A stretch of DNA of 64,000 bases from Cyanobium sp. PCC 7001 (GTDB lineage Bacteria; Cyanobacteriota; Cyanobacteriia; PCC-6307; Cyanobiaceae), in NCBI RefSeq assembly GCF_000155635.1, contig NZ_DS990556.1:1282483-1346482 (forward strand), read 5' to 3'. This document shows positions 44,558 to 52,781 of this stretch, one piece after another. How positions within the stretch are numbered: the stretch's first letter is position 1; every line of letters starts with the position of its first letter. The notes under the pieces are model-generated. The model searched no databases and had not been told where the DNA came from. It saw nothing but the letters and a program-made list of their open reading frames with translations. A program made the translations under genes and the position numbers.

Positions 44558-45235
44558 TCAGCAATCCCCAATCTGACCACCGGATCCAATCGGTGGATTG
44601 CAGATAAACACAGTCTTCGCCCTAGCCACCTGACAATTGGAGTAGTCACCTCCACCAGAGTTGGCAAAGGTCAGATTATAAACGACAGCTCGGTTGGTGC
44701 TAGCTTCTGTACAGCCACCTCCGGCATTAACGATGGCCATGGTAGTACGGCGGGCCACCACACCGGTGACATTAGCTCCTCCGTGGTTTAGCACACCATT
44801 GCGGTTGGAGGGTGGTCCGCATCGGCGGATGTCCCCATTCTGGTTGTAATAAAAGACCCTGGAAACATTGGTGGCGTCGGCATAAGTTCCAGCGGGTCTG
44901 GGGATCACGAAACTCACGAGCGACGTGCCGGAATCGGCACAGCCGGCGAGGGCGGTGTTGTACGTGATGTCGGAGGCCTCACCCGCCTCCACAGCCACCA
45001 GGTAGTTGAAGCGGTTGGCATCCTCGCGTGTGCGCTGGCCCCGTTCCACCTGGCGCACGCTCAGCATGTGATTGAGCATGAGGTTGCCCACCACGGTGAA
45101 CAGCACCCCGGCGATCACGAGGCTCACCAGCAACTCTGGCAGACCGATCCCCGCCGACACAGCCGGATGGCCAGGAGGAGAAGCAGCGTACCTAAGAGCC
45201 TGTCCTGGAGCTGGTGATGGGGAGCGAGACGGCAT
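44558..45235 (-). CDS. Minor pilin-like protein (PilW-like), last gene of the second pilin operon
   Basis: 225 residues. Leader ending AVSAG followed by IGLPELLVSLVIAGVLFTVVGN (Glu+5 kept, Leu-Pro instead of Thr-Leu). A helix and a beta-rich C-terminal domain with several cysteines come next (CADSG, RRCGPPS, GGCTEAS, NCQVA, FICNPP, GDC). The Gly-1 assignment is uncertain because the motif is offset. It follows the GspH-like gene by 17 bp on the same strand. Confidence 0.72.
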   Translation of the reverse strand: MPSRSPSPAPGQALRYAASPPGHPAVSAGIGLPELLVSLVIAGVLFTVVGNLMLNHMLSVRQVERGQRTREDANRFNYLVAVEAGEASDITYNTALAGCADSGTSLVSFVIPRPAGTYADATNVSRVFYYNQNGDIRRCGPPSNRNGVLNHGGANVTGVVARRTTMAIVNAGGGCTEASTNRAVVYNLTFANSGGGDYSNCQVARAKTVFICNPPIGSGGQIGDC

Positions 45236-45252
45236 GGGCGGAGCGGCTTGAT

Positions 45253-45876
45253 TCAGAGCGCGACGTAATCGGTGCAGTTGGCCCCCACATTGTTGGTATT
45301 GGCCCGGCCGATGTCGATCGAGCCGAGGGTTTCGGAGAGCCGGACACAGCGCAATGGTCCTCCACCATCCAGGAGCAATTTGATTTCCAATGGCCCCTGC
45401 ACGGCCGGGTTAGCTATCCAGAGACCTCGGGGGGTGAAAATGATAGAATTACCATTGGTGCTTGACCCCGTCACGGTGCCCTGGAGATCACGGGGCAGGC
45501 GTAGCTGGGGGTCACGGGCGCCACAGGCATTCTCGGCAGTGGCAAGCACCGCATTGGCCGCCATCCCTGCGGAAAGACTCAGCGTGATAGCACAGCCACC
45601 GGCATTGGCATTGGCATCCACTCGCCGAGCGGAGAGGTTGCGCACTTCCTCAAGCCATCCCGCCACCTCCAGTGCGGCCGCATTGATCCGCTCCCTGCGC
45701 AATACGAACAGCAGACCGGAGGTGCTGATCGCAGCCACCACTCCCAGCACCACCACTACCGTGAGCAGTTCGGTGAGCGTGAGCCCATGGCCTGCCGGTC
45801 GGGTAGGCAGCAGCCTGCGGGCAAAGCGGTGTCGCACAGAGGCAGAAAGCATACACCTGGCCATCAGGGGCACCAT
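45253..45876 (-). CDS. Minor pilin, GspH/FimT-like
   Basis: 207 residues. Basic leader (RHRFARRLLPTRPAG) then HG/LTLTELLTVVVVLGVVAAIS with Glu+5. The helix (RRERINAAALEVAGWLEEVRNLSARR) is typical of FimT/GspH, followed by a beta domain (ITLSLSAGM, IIFTPRGLWIANPA). Two ATGs downstream of the first are alternative starts. Overlaps the preceding pilin gene by 13 bp. Confidence 0.78.
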   Translation of the reverse strand: MVPLMARCMLSASVRHRFARRLLPTRPAGHGLTLTELLTVVVVLGVVAAISTSGLLFVLRRERINAAALEVAGWLEEVRNLSARRVDANANAGGCAITLSLSAGMAANAVLATAENACGARDPQLRLPRDLQGTVTGSSTNGNSIIFTPRGLWIANPAVQGPLEIKLLLDGGGPLRCVRLSETLGSIDIGRANTNNVGANCTDYVAL

Positions 45877-46442
45877 GACGACACCACCGGGGTGACCTTG
45901 ATCACACGCGCCGGATTCGCTGTAGGGGTTTGCCAGCTCACCACCACCACATGGTTCTGCGGGTCGACACTATTTTCGCGTACCGCAGTGAGGCGGGTGA
46001 CTCCGGCGCCAGGCTGGGCCAGATTGTTGACGGCGGTGATGAAATTGGCCGTGATGTGCGAGCCGGCCGCCGTAGCGTTGCAGGCATCGTAGAAGGCCTG
46101 AACGTTAGCAACGGTGCCAGGGAAATAGTAGAAGGAATTCCCCTGGGCCTGTCCAGGGCAGGCCGCAAACGAGCCTGCGGAGTTGGTGCAGGCGTTGTAG
46201 CTCACCGAGATGTTGCCGATCCGGCTCACATCAGCCTCGATGGCGGAGCTCTGGGAGGCCTGATCCCCGGTGAGACGGATACCGCGGATAGCCGTGGAGA
46301 ATACCGTGAAGGTGGCAGCTACGGCCACGGCAATGATCACGGTGCCCACTAGGGCTTCGACCAGCGTGAACCCTGTTGTGAGAGGTGAAAAACGCGCCCC
46401 TGCACGGTCTTGCGCAGGAAGGCTGGGAAGATCTTGGGACAT
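45864..46442 (-). CDS. Minor pilin, PilV-like
   Basis: 192 residues with leader LTTG and the mature start FTLVEALVGTVIIAVAVAATF, Glu+5 kept. The C-terminal domain includes two cysteines near INSVSYNACTNSAG-type NISVSYNACTNSAG and AACPGQAQG. It begins 3 bp after the end of the large tip-like gene and overlaps the next pilin. Part of the operon 48467-44558. Confidence 0.78.
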   Translation of the reverse strand: MSQDLPSLPAQDRAGARFSPLTTGFTLVEALVGTVIIAVAVAATFTVFSTAIRGIRLTGDQASQSSAIEADVSRIGNISVSYNACTNSAGSFAACPGQAQGNSFYYFPGTVANVQAFYDACNATAAGSHITANFITAVNNLAQPGAGVTRLTAVRENSVDPQNHVVVVSWQTPTANPARVIKVTPVVSSWCP

Positions 46443-46445
46443 CCC

Positions 46446-48467
46446 TCAGAATCCCGAAGAGTGGGTAAAGCTGCGGGCCATGAAATCAAAGAACGGCACC
46501 CCTCCCCCGGTGGGGCAGCTGGCTGATCCACAGAAAGATGGCAGGGAGGAAAATGTACGGATTTTGATGTTGCCCCGCATATCAATGCCATCCGCCCAAA
46601 TTCTTCCCATGAAGTTAGGATCGGCGTTGCCACCACCATTGAGACGAATGTCAGCTCTTGGGGCATAAATGTTCATACCTACTGTGGCAGTGGTGCCATT
46701 CAGATCAAATCGACCCGATCCAGTGGCGAACACATTGAGCAGTTCAGATGCATTAAAGTCCTCACAACTAGTGGCGCCGACAGTACAGAGACTCTGGAAG
46801 GTGCGACCGGTATCGGGAGGAGTCAGCACCCAAGGGATTGGACGAGTGCACCGAGAGGCTCCGCTGGAGTAGTTGGTAGTGGGCGGCGCCCCAAGGCTGC
46901 CGGCAGCCCTGCAATCCACACGCTGGTAACCTTGATTACCCTGATCCATAATTGTACCAGTGTAGGAGGAGTTATCAAAAAACAGATTGATCTTCGCAGA
47001 GGTTGTGTCGATGAAAAAGGTATTGTTATTCCCAATATCGATACTGCCAAGGCGGCAGTTCATTTCTGTGTACGGGCGAGGAGGGGAAGCACTGATGTCC
47101 GCCGCAGCCACGCGATAGCAGGGATCCGGGGTTGTGGCGGTGAACTGCTGGTTATCAAGCCGCCGACAGTTGGACACAGAAGAACCACTCAGCTGGCAGA
47201 GCTTTACCCGTTGATCTACAGTATCGTAGTAAACATAACGACTCTGGCCGTTGCCAAAACTCAAGTCAGCGTAACCCACCGTCCCAGCAGGGTTGTTGTA
47301 CACAGGGAGGGTGAGCCCAAACTCGTCCGGAGCAAACGAAATACCAGTATTACTGTTGTTGTTTGGATTACCGATCGCCAAGTTGCCCGCAGCGCAGGCC
47401 GGATTTGGAGTGCCGTTAAGGATCGTGGGAGTAGCACCGCCGTTTCCTTCCCAGCAAATCGCTTGAGTGATGAGATCCCCATTCTCATCGCGGATGTCTT
47501 TCTGGTTGTTGCTGCCTTCCACCACACCTCCATCCAGCGCCCCAAGAATCCCGCGCCCACCCCCAGGGGTCTGGGTAATGTCACAGGCTCCCGCGTCCCT
47601 CCCCCAGTTGCGAGCCCCCTGGCTGCCGAACGAGCGCTTGCAGCACTTGGGCACCACCTCGAATTCCCGAGCCACGCGAGCGGAGCTGGTTCGCCCGTTG
47701 CGAGTCACCAGACCTCGCACAGTGATCCTCAGTAGCGTCCGACCTCCTCCATCACGGATGTCGTTGAGAAAATCAGGGTTGGCGGTAATGGCCGTGGCAA
47801 AGGTGTTGCGGTTTTCATCGAGATACTGAATCGATTCCACCACAAAGCGCCGATTGGCATTCCCCGCCACCAGGTTCTGCTCGGTTGTGCTGGGAAGAAA
47901 CCGGTCGCGATCCGCCGCGATGATGGACTGGGATGTGGTGGATGTCTGGGTGCCGGCCGCGTTGTACTGGGTGCAGGGGTTGGTTGCCGCATTCCAGGTG
48001 GCGGCGTCGGCATTGCCAGCGGTGAGGATCCAGCGGTTGCGCTCCCGGTTCATCGTGTTGGCGAATTCCGCGATCGCGCTCTCGGCGGTGTCCCGTGCTT
48101 CCCGGTTCACCCCCTGGGTGATGGCACCGAAGAAACCTGCGGTGGTGCGGGAGGAAAAGGCGGCGGTACCGATCACCAGCGCCAGAAAGGTGATCAGAGC
48201 CAGCTGGAGGATGTAGCCACCCTCCCGGCCAGGATGGTGGCCGACGGAGCGCTGAAGGCTGCTCCCGGCTCGCAACAGGAGCAACAAGGAGCGGCTGGAT
48301 CGTTGCCGACGAGGAGCTGGAGGCCTACGCGGACGCATGGGAGAAATGGGTGTGGCCACGGTCTGCTCCGTGGGCTCACGTTGTGATGTGATGCTAGCCA
48401 CCCCAATCCCTGTCGTCCCAGGGTGGTTGTCCGTCCTGCCGGGGCGGCCGGGGCGGATCTCAGCCAA
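46446..48467 (-). CDS. Large pilus-associated protein with a PilX-like N-terminus and beta-rich tip-like domain
   Basis: 673 residues in the longest frame; the start is uncertain (an ATG at 48338, MRPRRPPAPRRQ, is plausible). A basic stretch precedes GGYILQLALITFLALVIGTAAF, a PilX-like membrane segment, and a helical stalk (REARDTAESAIAEFANTMNRE). About 500 residues of Asn/Thr/Ser/Gly-rich beta sequence follow with around 15 cysteines. The end (MNIYAPRADIRLNGGG, FMGRIWADGIDMRGN) resembles domains found at the C-termini of large minor pilins. It heads an operon with three small pilins and is a candidate pilus-tip adhesin; binding target unknown. Confidence 0.72.
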   Translation of the reverse strand: MAEIRPGRPGRTDNHPGTTGIGVASITSQREPTEQTVATPISPMRPRRPPAPRRQRSSRSLLLLLRAGSSLQRSVGHHPGREGGYILQLALITFLALVIGTAAFSSRTTAGFFGAITQGVNREARDTAESAIAEFANTMNRERNRWILTAGNADAATWNAATNPCTQYNAAGTQTSTTSQSIIAADRDRFLPSTTEQNLVAGNANRRFVVESIQYLDENRNTFATAITANPDFLNDIRDGGGRTLLRITVRGLVTRNGRTSSARVAREFEVVPKCCKRSFGSQGARNWGRDAGACDITQTPGGGRGILGALDGGVVEGSNNQKDIRDENGDLITQAICWEGNGGATPTILNGTPNPACAAGNLAIGNPNNNSNTGISFAPDEFGLTLPVYNNPAGTVGYADLSFGNGQSRYVYYDTVDQRVKLCQLSGSSVSNCRRLDNQQFTATTPDPCYRVAAADISASPPRPYTEMNCRLGSIDIGNNNTFFIDTTSAKINLFFDNSSYTGTIMDQGNQGYQRVDCRAAGSLGAPPTTNYSSGASRCTRPIPWVLTPPDTGRTFQSLCTVGATSCEDFNASELLNVFATGSGRFDLNGTTATVGMNIYAPRADIRLNGGGNADPNFMGRIWADGIDMRGNIKIRTFSSLPSFCGSASCPTGGGVPFFDFMARSFTHSSGF

Positions 48468-48498
48468 CTTCTAGGCTCCCCCAACCCGCCGCCACCCC

Positions 48499-49776
48499 GT
48501 GCTCGACCAGCGCCTGCTGCGCGACGACCCCGCCCTGATCGCCGCCCCGCTGGCCCGCCGCGGCCTCAGCCCCGACCTGGCCAGCCTGCAGCAGATCGCC
48601 CTGCAGCAGCGGGATCTGCAGGAACAGCGCAGCGGGCTGCAGGCCGAGGGCAACCGCATCGGCAAGGAGGTGGGCCAGCAGATCAAGGCCGGCGCGGCCG
48701 CGGGCGGTCCGGAGGTGAAGGCCCTGCGCGAGCGCGGCAACGCCATCAAGCAGGACGTGGCGGCGCTGGAAGAGCGGGAGAAAGACCTGCAGCAGCAGCT
48801 GCAGGAGGCCCTGCTCGCCCTGCCGAACCTGCCCGCCGCTGCCGTGCCGGACGGCACCAGCGAGGCCGACAACGTGGAGGTGAAGCGCTGGGGCAACCCG
48901 CGCCAGGAGAGCGGCCTGCTGGAGCACTGGCAGATCGCCGAGCAACTCGGCCTGTTCGACACCGAGCGGTCGGTGCGCATCGCCCAGAGCCGTTTCGTGA
49001 CTCTCCTGGGACAGGGCGCGCGCCTCGAGCGGGCCCTGATCAGCTTCATGCTCGATCGCCACGGGAGCCGCGGCTACACCGAGGTGATGCCGCCGATCCT
49101 GGTGAACAGCGCCAGCCTCACCGCCTCCGGCCAGCTGCCCAAGTTCGCCGAAGAGAGCTTCCGCTGCTCAGGCGACGACCTCTGGCTCACCCCCACCGCC
49201 GAGGTGCCGCTCACCTCCCTGCACCGCGACGAGGTGATTCCCGCCGAGCAGCTGCCGCTCAAATACTGCGCCTACACCCCCTGCTTCCGCCGCGAGGCCG
49301 GCTCCTACGGCCGCGACACCCGCGGCCTGATCCGCCTGCACCAGTTCAACAAGGTGGAGCTCTACTGGTTCACCCGCCCGGATCACTCCGCCGAGGCCCA
49401 CGAGCAGATCACATCCGACGCCGAGGCCATCCTCGAGGCCCTGGAGCTGCCCTACCGCCGCATCGAGCTCTGCACGGGTGATCTGGGATTCTCCGCCGCC
49501 CGCACGTTTGATCTTGAGGTGTGGCTCCCCGGCGCCGGCGCCTACCGCGAGATCTCCAGCTGCTCGGTGTGCGGCGACTTCCAGGCCCGCCGTGCCTCGA
49601 TCCGCTTCAAGGACCCCGACACCAAGAGCACCCAGCTGGTGCACACCCTCAACGGCAGCGGCCTGGCGGTGGGCCGCACCATGGCGGCCCTGCTCGAGAA
49701 CGGCCAGCAGGCCGACGGCACGGTGCGGCTGCCCAAGGCCCTCGTGCCCTATTTCGGGGCGGAGAGGATCGGCTGA
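48499..49776 (+). CDS. serS: Seryl-tRNA synthetase
   Basis: Charges tRNA-Ser (including the tRNA-Ser in this window). An N-terminal long coiled-coil arm (about 30-105) binds the tRNA variable arm. The class II core has motif 2 with YCAYTPCFRREAGSYGRDTRGLIRLHQFNKVE and motif 3 with LNGSGLAVGRTMAALLENGQ. 425 residues from a GTG at 48499 (VLDQRLLRDDP). Divergent from the pilin operon. Confidence 0.97.
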   Translation: MLDQRLLRDDPALIAAPLARRGLSPDLASLQQIALQQRDLQEQRSGLQAEGNRIGKEVGQQIKAGAAAGGPEVKALRERGNAIKQDVAALEEREKDLQQQLQEALLALPNLPAAAVPDGTSEADNVEVKRWGNPRQESGLLEHWQIAEQLGLFDTERSVRIAQSRFVTLLGQGARLERALISFMLDRHGSRGYTEVMPPILVNSASLTASGQLPKFAEESFRCSGDDLWLTPTAEVPLTSLHRDEVIPAEQLPLKYCAYTPCFRREAGSYGRDTRGLIRLHQFNKVELYWFTRPDHSAEAHEQITSDAEAILEALELPYRRIELCTGDLGFSAARTFDLEVWLPGAGAYREISSCSVCGDFQARRASIRFKDPDTKSTQLVHTLNGSGLAVGRTMAALLENGQQADGTVRLPKALVPYFGAERIG

Positions 49777-49830
49777 GGGAGCGTGGCCAGCCGCCACCGC
49801 TAGCGTGAACTCACCTGCGGTGCAGGCCCG

Positions 49831-50439
49831 ATGCCTCTCACGATCGACGCCTTGGCGCCCCTGCGCCTGCCGAAAGACCTGCGGCTCACGCCCGAGCAGT
49901 TCGAACAGGTGTGCGCGGCCAATCCGGAGGCGGTTCTTGAACTCAGTGCTGATGGGTGCGTGATCACCATGACGCCCACCGGAGGTGAGACCAGCCAGAG
50001 CAACGGCGAACTGCTTTTTCAGTTGAAGACCTATGCCCGCCTGGCAGGAGGCTGGAAGGTGTTCGACAGCTCAGGAGGATTCCACCTCCCCGATGGCTCG
50101 GTTCTGAGCCCGGATGCCTCGCTGGTGCGAATCGAACGCTGGCAGGCCCTCAGCCGCGAGCAACGCCGCGGATTCCCCCCGTTGTGCCCCGATCTGGTCG
50201 TCGAGCTGGCCAGCCCCAGCGATGAGGGGCCCCGCGGCCTCACCGCCCTGCGCCGCAAGATGACCGCCTACCAGGCCAACGGCGCCCAGCTGGGCTGGCT
50301 GCTGCTGCCTGACGACAAGGCCGTGGAGATATGGACCGCCGACGGCGAGAGCCGCCACCTGACTCAGCCCGCCGTGCTGGAGGGCGGCAGTGTGCTGCCG
50401 GGGCTGCGGCTGGAGCTTGACGCCATCTGGGCCGCCTGA
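49831..50439 (+). CDS. Uma2-family (DUF820) endonuclease-like protein
   Basis: 202 residues with a PD-(D/E)XK-type fold. FEQVCAANPEAVLELSADG is the typical N-terminal segment. The catalytic region is SPDASLVRIERW (Asp), then PDLVVELASPSD (Glu) and a Lys in RRKMTAYQANGAQLGWLLLPDD. This family is greatly expanded in cyanobacteria and its role is unsettled; several lineages carry it as a selfish or remnant gene. Stand-alone between serS and rseP. Confidence 0.88.
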   Translation: MPLTIDALAPLRLPKDLRLTPEQFEQVCAANPEAVLELSADGCVITMTPTGGETSQSNGELLFQLKTYARLAGGWKVFDSSGGFHLPDGSVLSPDASLVRIERWQALSREQRRGFPPLCPDLVVELASPSDEGPRGLTALRRKMTAYQANGAQLGWLLLPDDKAVEIWTADGESRHLTQPAVLEGGSVLPGLRLELDAIWAA

Positions 50440-50490
50440 CGCCGACAGCCCCGCACCCGCCACAATGAACCTTCTCAAGAGGAAGCTTGC

Positions 50491-51579
50491 ATGGGTGTTC
50501 TGGCGGCACTGGCGATCCTGGCGGGGCTGATCGTGGTGCACGAGGCCGGCCACTTCCTCGCCGCCACCTGGCAGGGCATCCGGGTGAGCAGCTTCTCGAT
50601 CGGCTTCGGGCCCGTGCTCTTCGAGCGCCAGCGCCGCGGCGTGCAGTTCGCCCTGCGGGCCATCCCCCTGGGTGGCTTCGTGGCCTTCCCCGACGACGAC
50701 GAGGACAGTGCGATCCCCAAGGACGACCCCGACCTCCTCTCCAACCGCCCCCTGCACCAGCGAGCCCTGGTGATCGCTGCCGGCGTGCTGGCCAACCTGC
50801 TGCTGGCCTGGCTGGTGCTGGTGGGGCAGGGCCTGGTGGTGGGGATTCCCGCCGGCTTCAGCGCCACTCCGGGGGTGCTGGTGTCCGGCGTGCAGCCGGG
50901 CCTGCCCGCCGCCGCCGCCGGCCTGCAGCCGGGCGATCGCATCGTGACCCTGGCCGGCGAGGAGATCGGCGGCGGCCAGCAGGCGGTGGCGGCCTTGGTT
51001 GAGCAGATCAAGGGCTCTCCCGAGCGCACCCTGCCCCTGGTGGCCGAGCGCGGCCAGCAACGGCTGCAGCTGCGGCTCACCCCCGACGACCTCGCCGGGA
51101 TTGGGCGGATCGGAGCCCAGCTGCAGCCCAACGGCACCGAGCAGTTCCGCCCGGCCCGCAGCCCCTTGGAAGCGATCCGCCAGGCCAACCGCGACACCTC
51201 CCTGCTGGTGCGCCGCACCGCCGGCGGCTTCCTCACCCTCATCACCCACTTCGGTGAAACCGCGTCCCAGGTGAGCGGTCCGGTGAAGATCGTGGAGATG
51301 GGCGCCTCCCTGGCCCAGCAGGGCGGCGGCAGCCTGTTCCTGTTCACGGCCCTGATCTCGATCAACCTGGCCGTGCTCAACGCCCTGCCCCTGCCGCTGC
51401 TGGATGGCGGCCAGTTCGTGCTGCTGCTGCTCGAGGGCCTGCGGGGCCGGCCGCTGCCCCAGCGGTTCCAGATGGCCTTCATGCAGTCGGGCTTCGTGTT
51501 CCTGGTGGGCCTCAGCCTGGTGCTGATCGTGAAGGACACCTCCCAGCTGCCGGCCGTGCAGCAGCTGCTGGGGCACTGA
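50491..51579 (+). CDS. rseP: RseP/site-2-type intramembrane metalloprotease
   Basis: M50 zinc protease that cleaves membrane-bound regulators. The first helix has the HEAGH zinc motif. A PDZ domain lies at about 125-200 (GVLVSGVQPGLPAAAAGLQPGDRIVTLAGEEIGG), and the LDG motif with the third ligand is in NALPLPLLDGGQFVLLLLEG. 362 residues, normal length. The substrate is not indicated; cyanobacterial homologues act on anti-sigma factors. Confidence 0.93.
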   Translation: MGVLAALAILAGLIVVHEAGHFLAATWQGIRVSSFSIGFGPVLFERQRRGVQFALRAIPLGGFVAFPDDDEDSAIPKDDPDLLSNRPLHQRALVIAAGVLANLLLAWLVLVGQGLVVGIPAGFSATPGVLVSGVQPGLPAAAAGLQPGDRIVTLAGEEIGGGQQAVAALVEQIKGSPERTLPLVAERGQQRLQLRLTPDDLAGIGRIGAQLQPNGTEQFRPARSPLEAIRQANRDTSLLVRRTAGGFLTLITHFGETASQVSGPVKIVEMGASLAQQGGGSLFLFTALISINLAVLNALPLPLLDGGQFVLLLLEGLRGRPLPQRFQMAFMQSGFVFLVGLSLVLIVKDTSQLPAVQQLLGH

Positions 51580-51608
51580 ATTCGGGTTCCAGCTGATCCC
51601 TCTCCCCC

Positions 51609-52274
51609 ATGCCCCGCCTGCCCACGGCCCGCCAGCGGGCACCCCAGATCCTCGAGCGCCTCGGGGCCCTCTACCCCGAGGCCACCTGCTCGCTCCACTG
51701 GCGCACGCCCTACGAGCTGCTGATCGCCACCATGCTCTCGGCCCAGTGCACCGACGAGCGGGTGAACCGGATCACGCCGGCCCTGTTCGAGCGCTTCCCC
51801 GATGCCGCCGCGGCGGCGGCCGTGGAACCGGAGGAAGTGGAGCCCTACGTGAAGTCGGCCGGGTTCTTCCGCAACAAGGCCAAGGCCATCGTGGGCGCCT
51901 CCCGGCTGCTGCTGGAGCGCCACGGCGGTGAGGTGCCGCGGAGCATGGAGGAGTTGCTGCAGCTGCCCGGCGTGGCCCGCAAGACCGCCTCGGTGGTGCT
52001 GGCCTGGTGCTACGGCATCAATGCCGGCGTCACGGTGGACACCCACGTGAGCCGTCTGGCTCAGCGTCTGCGGCTCAGCCGCCACAGCGAGCCGCGCCGG
52101 ATCGAGCCCGACCTGATGAAGCTCGTTCCCCGGGAGCAGTGGCAGACCCTCTCGATCCGGCTGATCTTCCACGGCCGCGCCGTGTGCGCCGCCCGCAAGC
52201 CCCTCTGCGCCGCCTGCAGCCTCGCCGACCTCTGCCCGAGCGCCCCACCCCTGGCGCGGCAGGCCGCAGGGTAG
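51609..52274 (+). CDS. nth: Endonuclease III (base-excision DNA glycosylase/AP lyase)
   Basis: Removes oxidised pyrimidines. The helix-hairpin-helix LLQLPGVARKTASVVL contains the catalytic Lys, and the catalytic Asp lies in VTVDTHVSRLAQRL. The four-Cys iron-sulfur loop is CAARKPLCAACSLADLC. 221 residues from MPRLPTARQRAPQIL. It lies 29 bp after rseP. Confidence 0.95.
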   Translation: MPRLPTARQRAPQILERLGALYPEATCSLHWRTPYELLIATMLSAQCTDERVNRITPALFERFPDAAAAAAVEPEEVEPYVKSAGFFRNKAKAIVGASRLLLERHGGEVPRSMEELLQLPGVARKTASVVLAWCYGINAGVTVDTHVSRLAQRLRLSRHSEPRRIEPDLMKLVPREQWQTLSIRLIFHGRAVCAARKPLCAACSLADLCPSAPPLARQAAG

Positions 52275-52310
52275 GCTCAGAAATCCGTTACCGATCGCAG
52301 TCCAGCCCGC

Positions 52311-52613
52311 ATGGCGAAGAAGTCGATGATTGCGCGCGATGTGAAGCGCAAGAAGATGGTGGACCGCTTCGCCGCCAAGCGCGCTGCCCTCAAGGCCGCC
52401 TTCGAGGCCGCCGCCGATCCGATGGAGCGGCTGGAGATCCACCGCAAGATCCAGTCGCTGCCCCGCAACAGCGCTCCCACCCGGGTGCGCAACCGCTGCT
52501 GGGCCACCGGCAAGCCCCGGGGTGTTTACCGCGACTTCGGCCTCTGCCGCAACCAGCTGCGCGAGCGGGCCCACAAGGGCGAACTGCCCGGCGTGGTCAA
52601 GTCATCCTGGTAA
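52311..52613 (+). CDS. rpsN: 30S ribosomal protein S14
   Basis: 100 residues of the zinc-free long form ([21 protein letters not shown]-terminal [27 protein letters not shown]). The usual CxxC zinc pairs are absent, as in the chloroplast/cyanobacterial type. Followed by a terminator, so it may be independent of pnp. Confidence 0.97.
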   Translation: MAKKSMIARDVKRKKMVDRFAAKRAALKAAFEAAADPMERLEIHRKIQSLPRNSAPTRVRNRCWATGKPRGVYRDFGLCRNQLRERAHKGELPGVVKSSW

Positions 52614-52653
52614 GTCCGGGCCCAACCGGCTGAAGCCCCAACCCAACGAGTCC

Positions 52654-52679
52654 AAGGGCGCCTGCGGGCGCCCTTTGTT
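52654..52679 (+). terminator. Rho-independent terminator after rpsN
   Basis: AAGGGCGCC (52654-52662), TGCG loop, GGCGCCCTT (52667-52675), then TGTT. Nine-pair perfect stem 40 bp after the rpsN stop; the T-run is short. Confidence 0.75.
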
Positions 52680-52781
52680 GTGACCAGCTCCAGCCTGGAG
52701 CCTTAGAACAATGCGGGGGTTCCGCCGGCCGCCAGGGGGCCGAATGCGAGAATGCCCCTTGACAAAGAGAGATAAGGCCCA

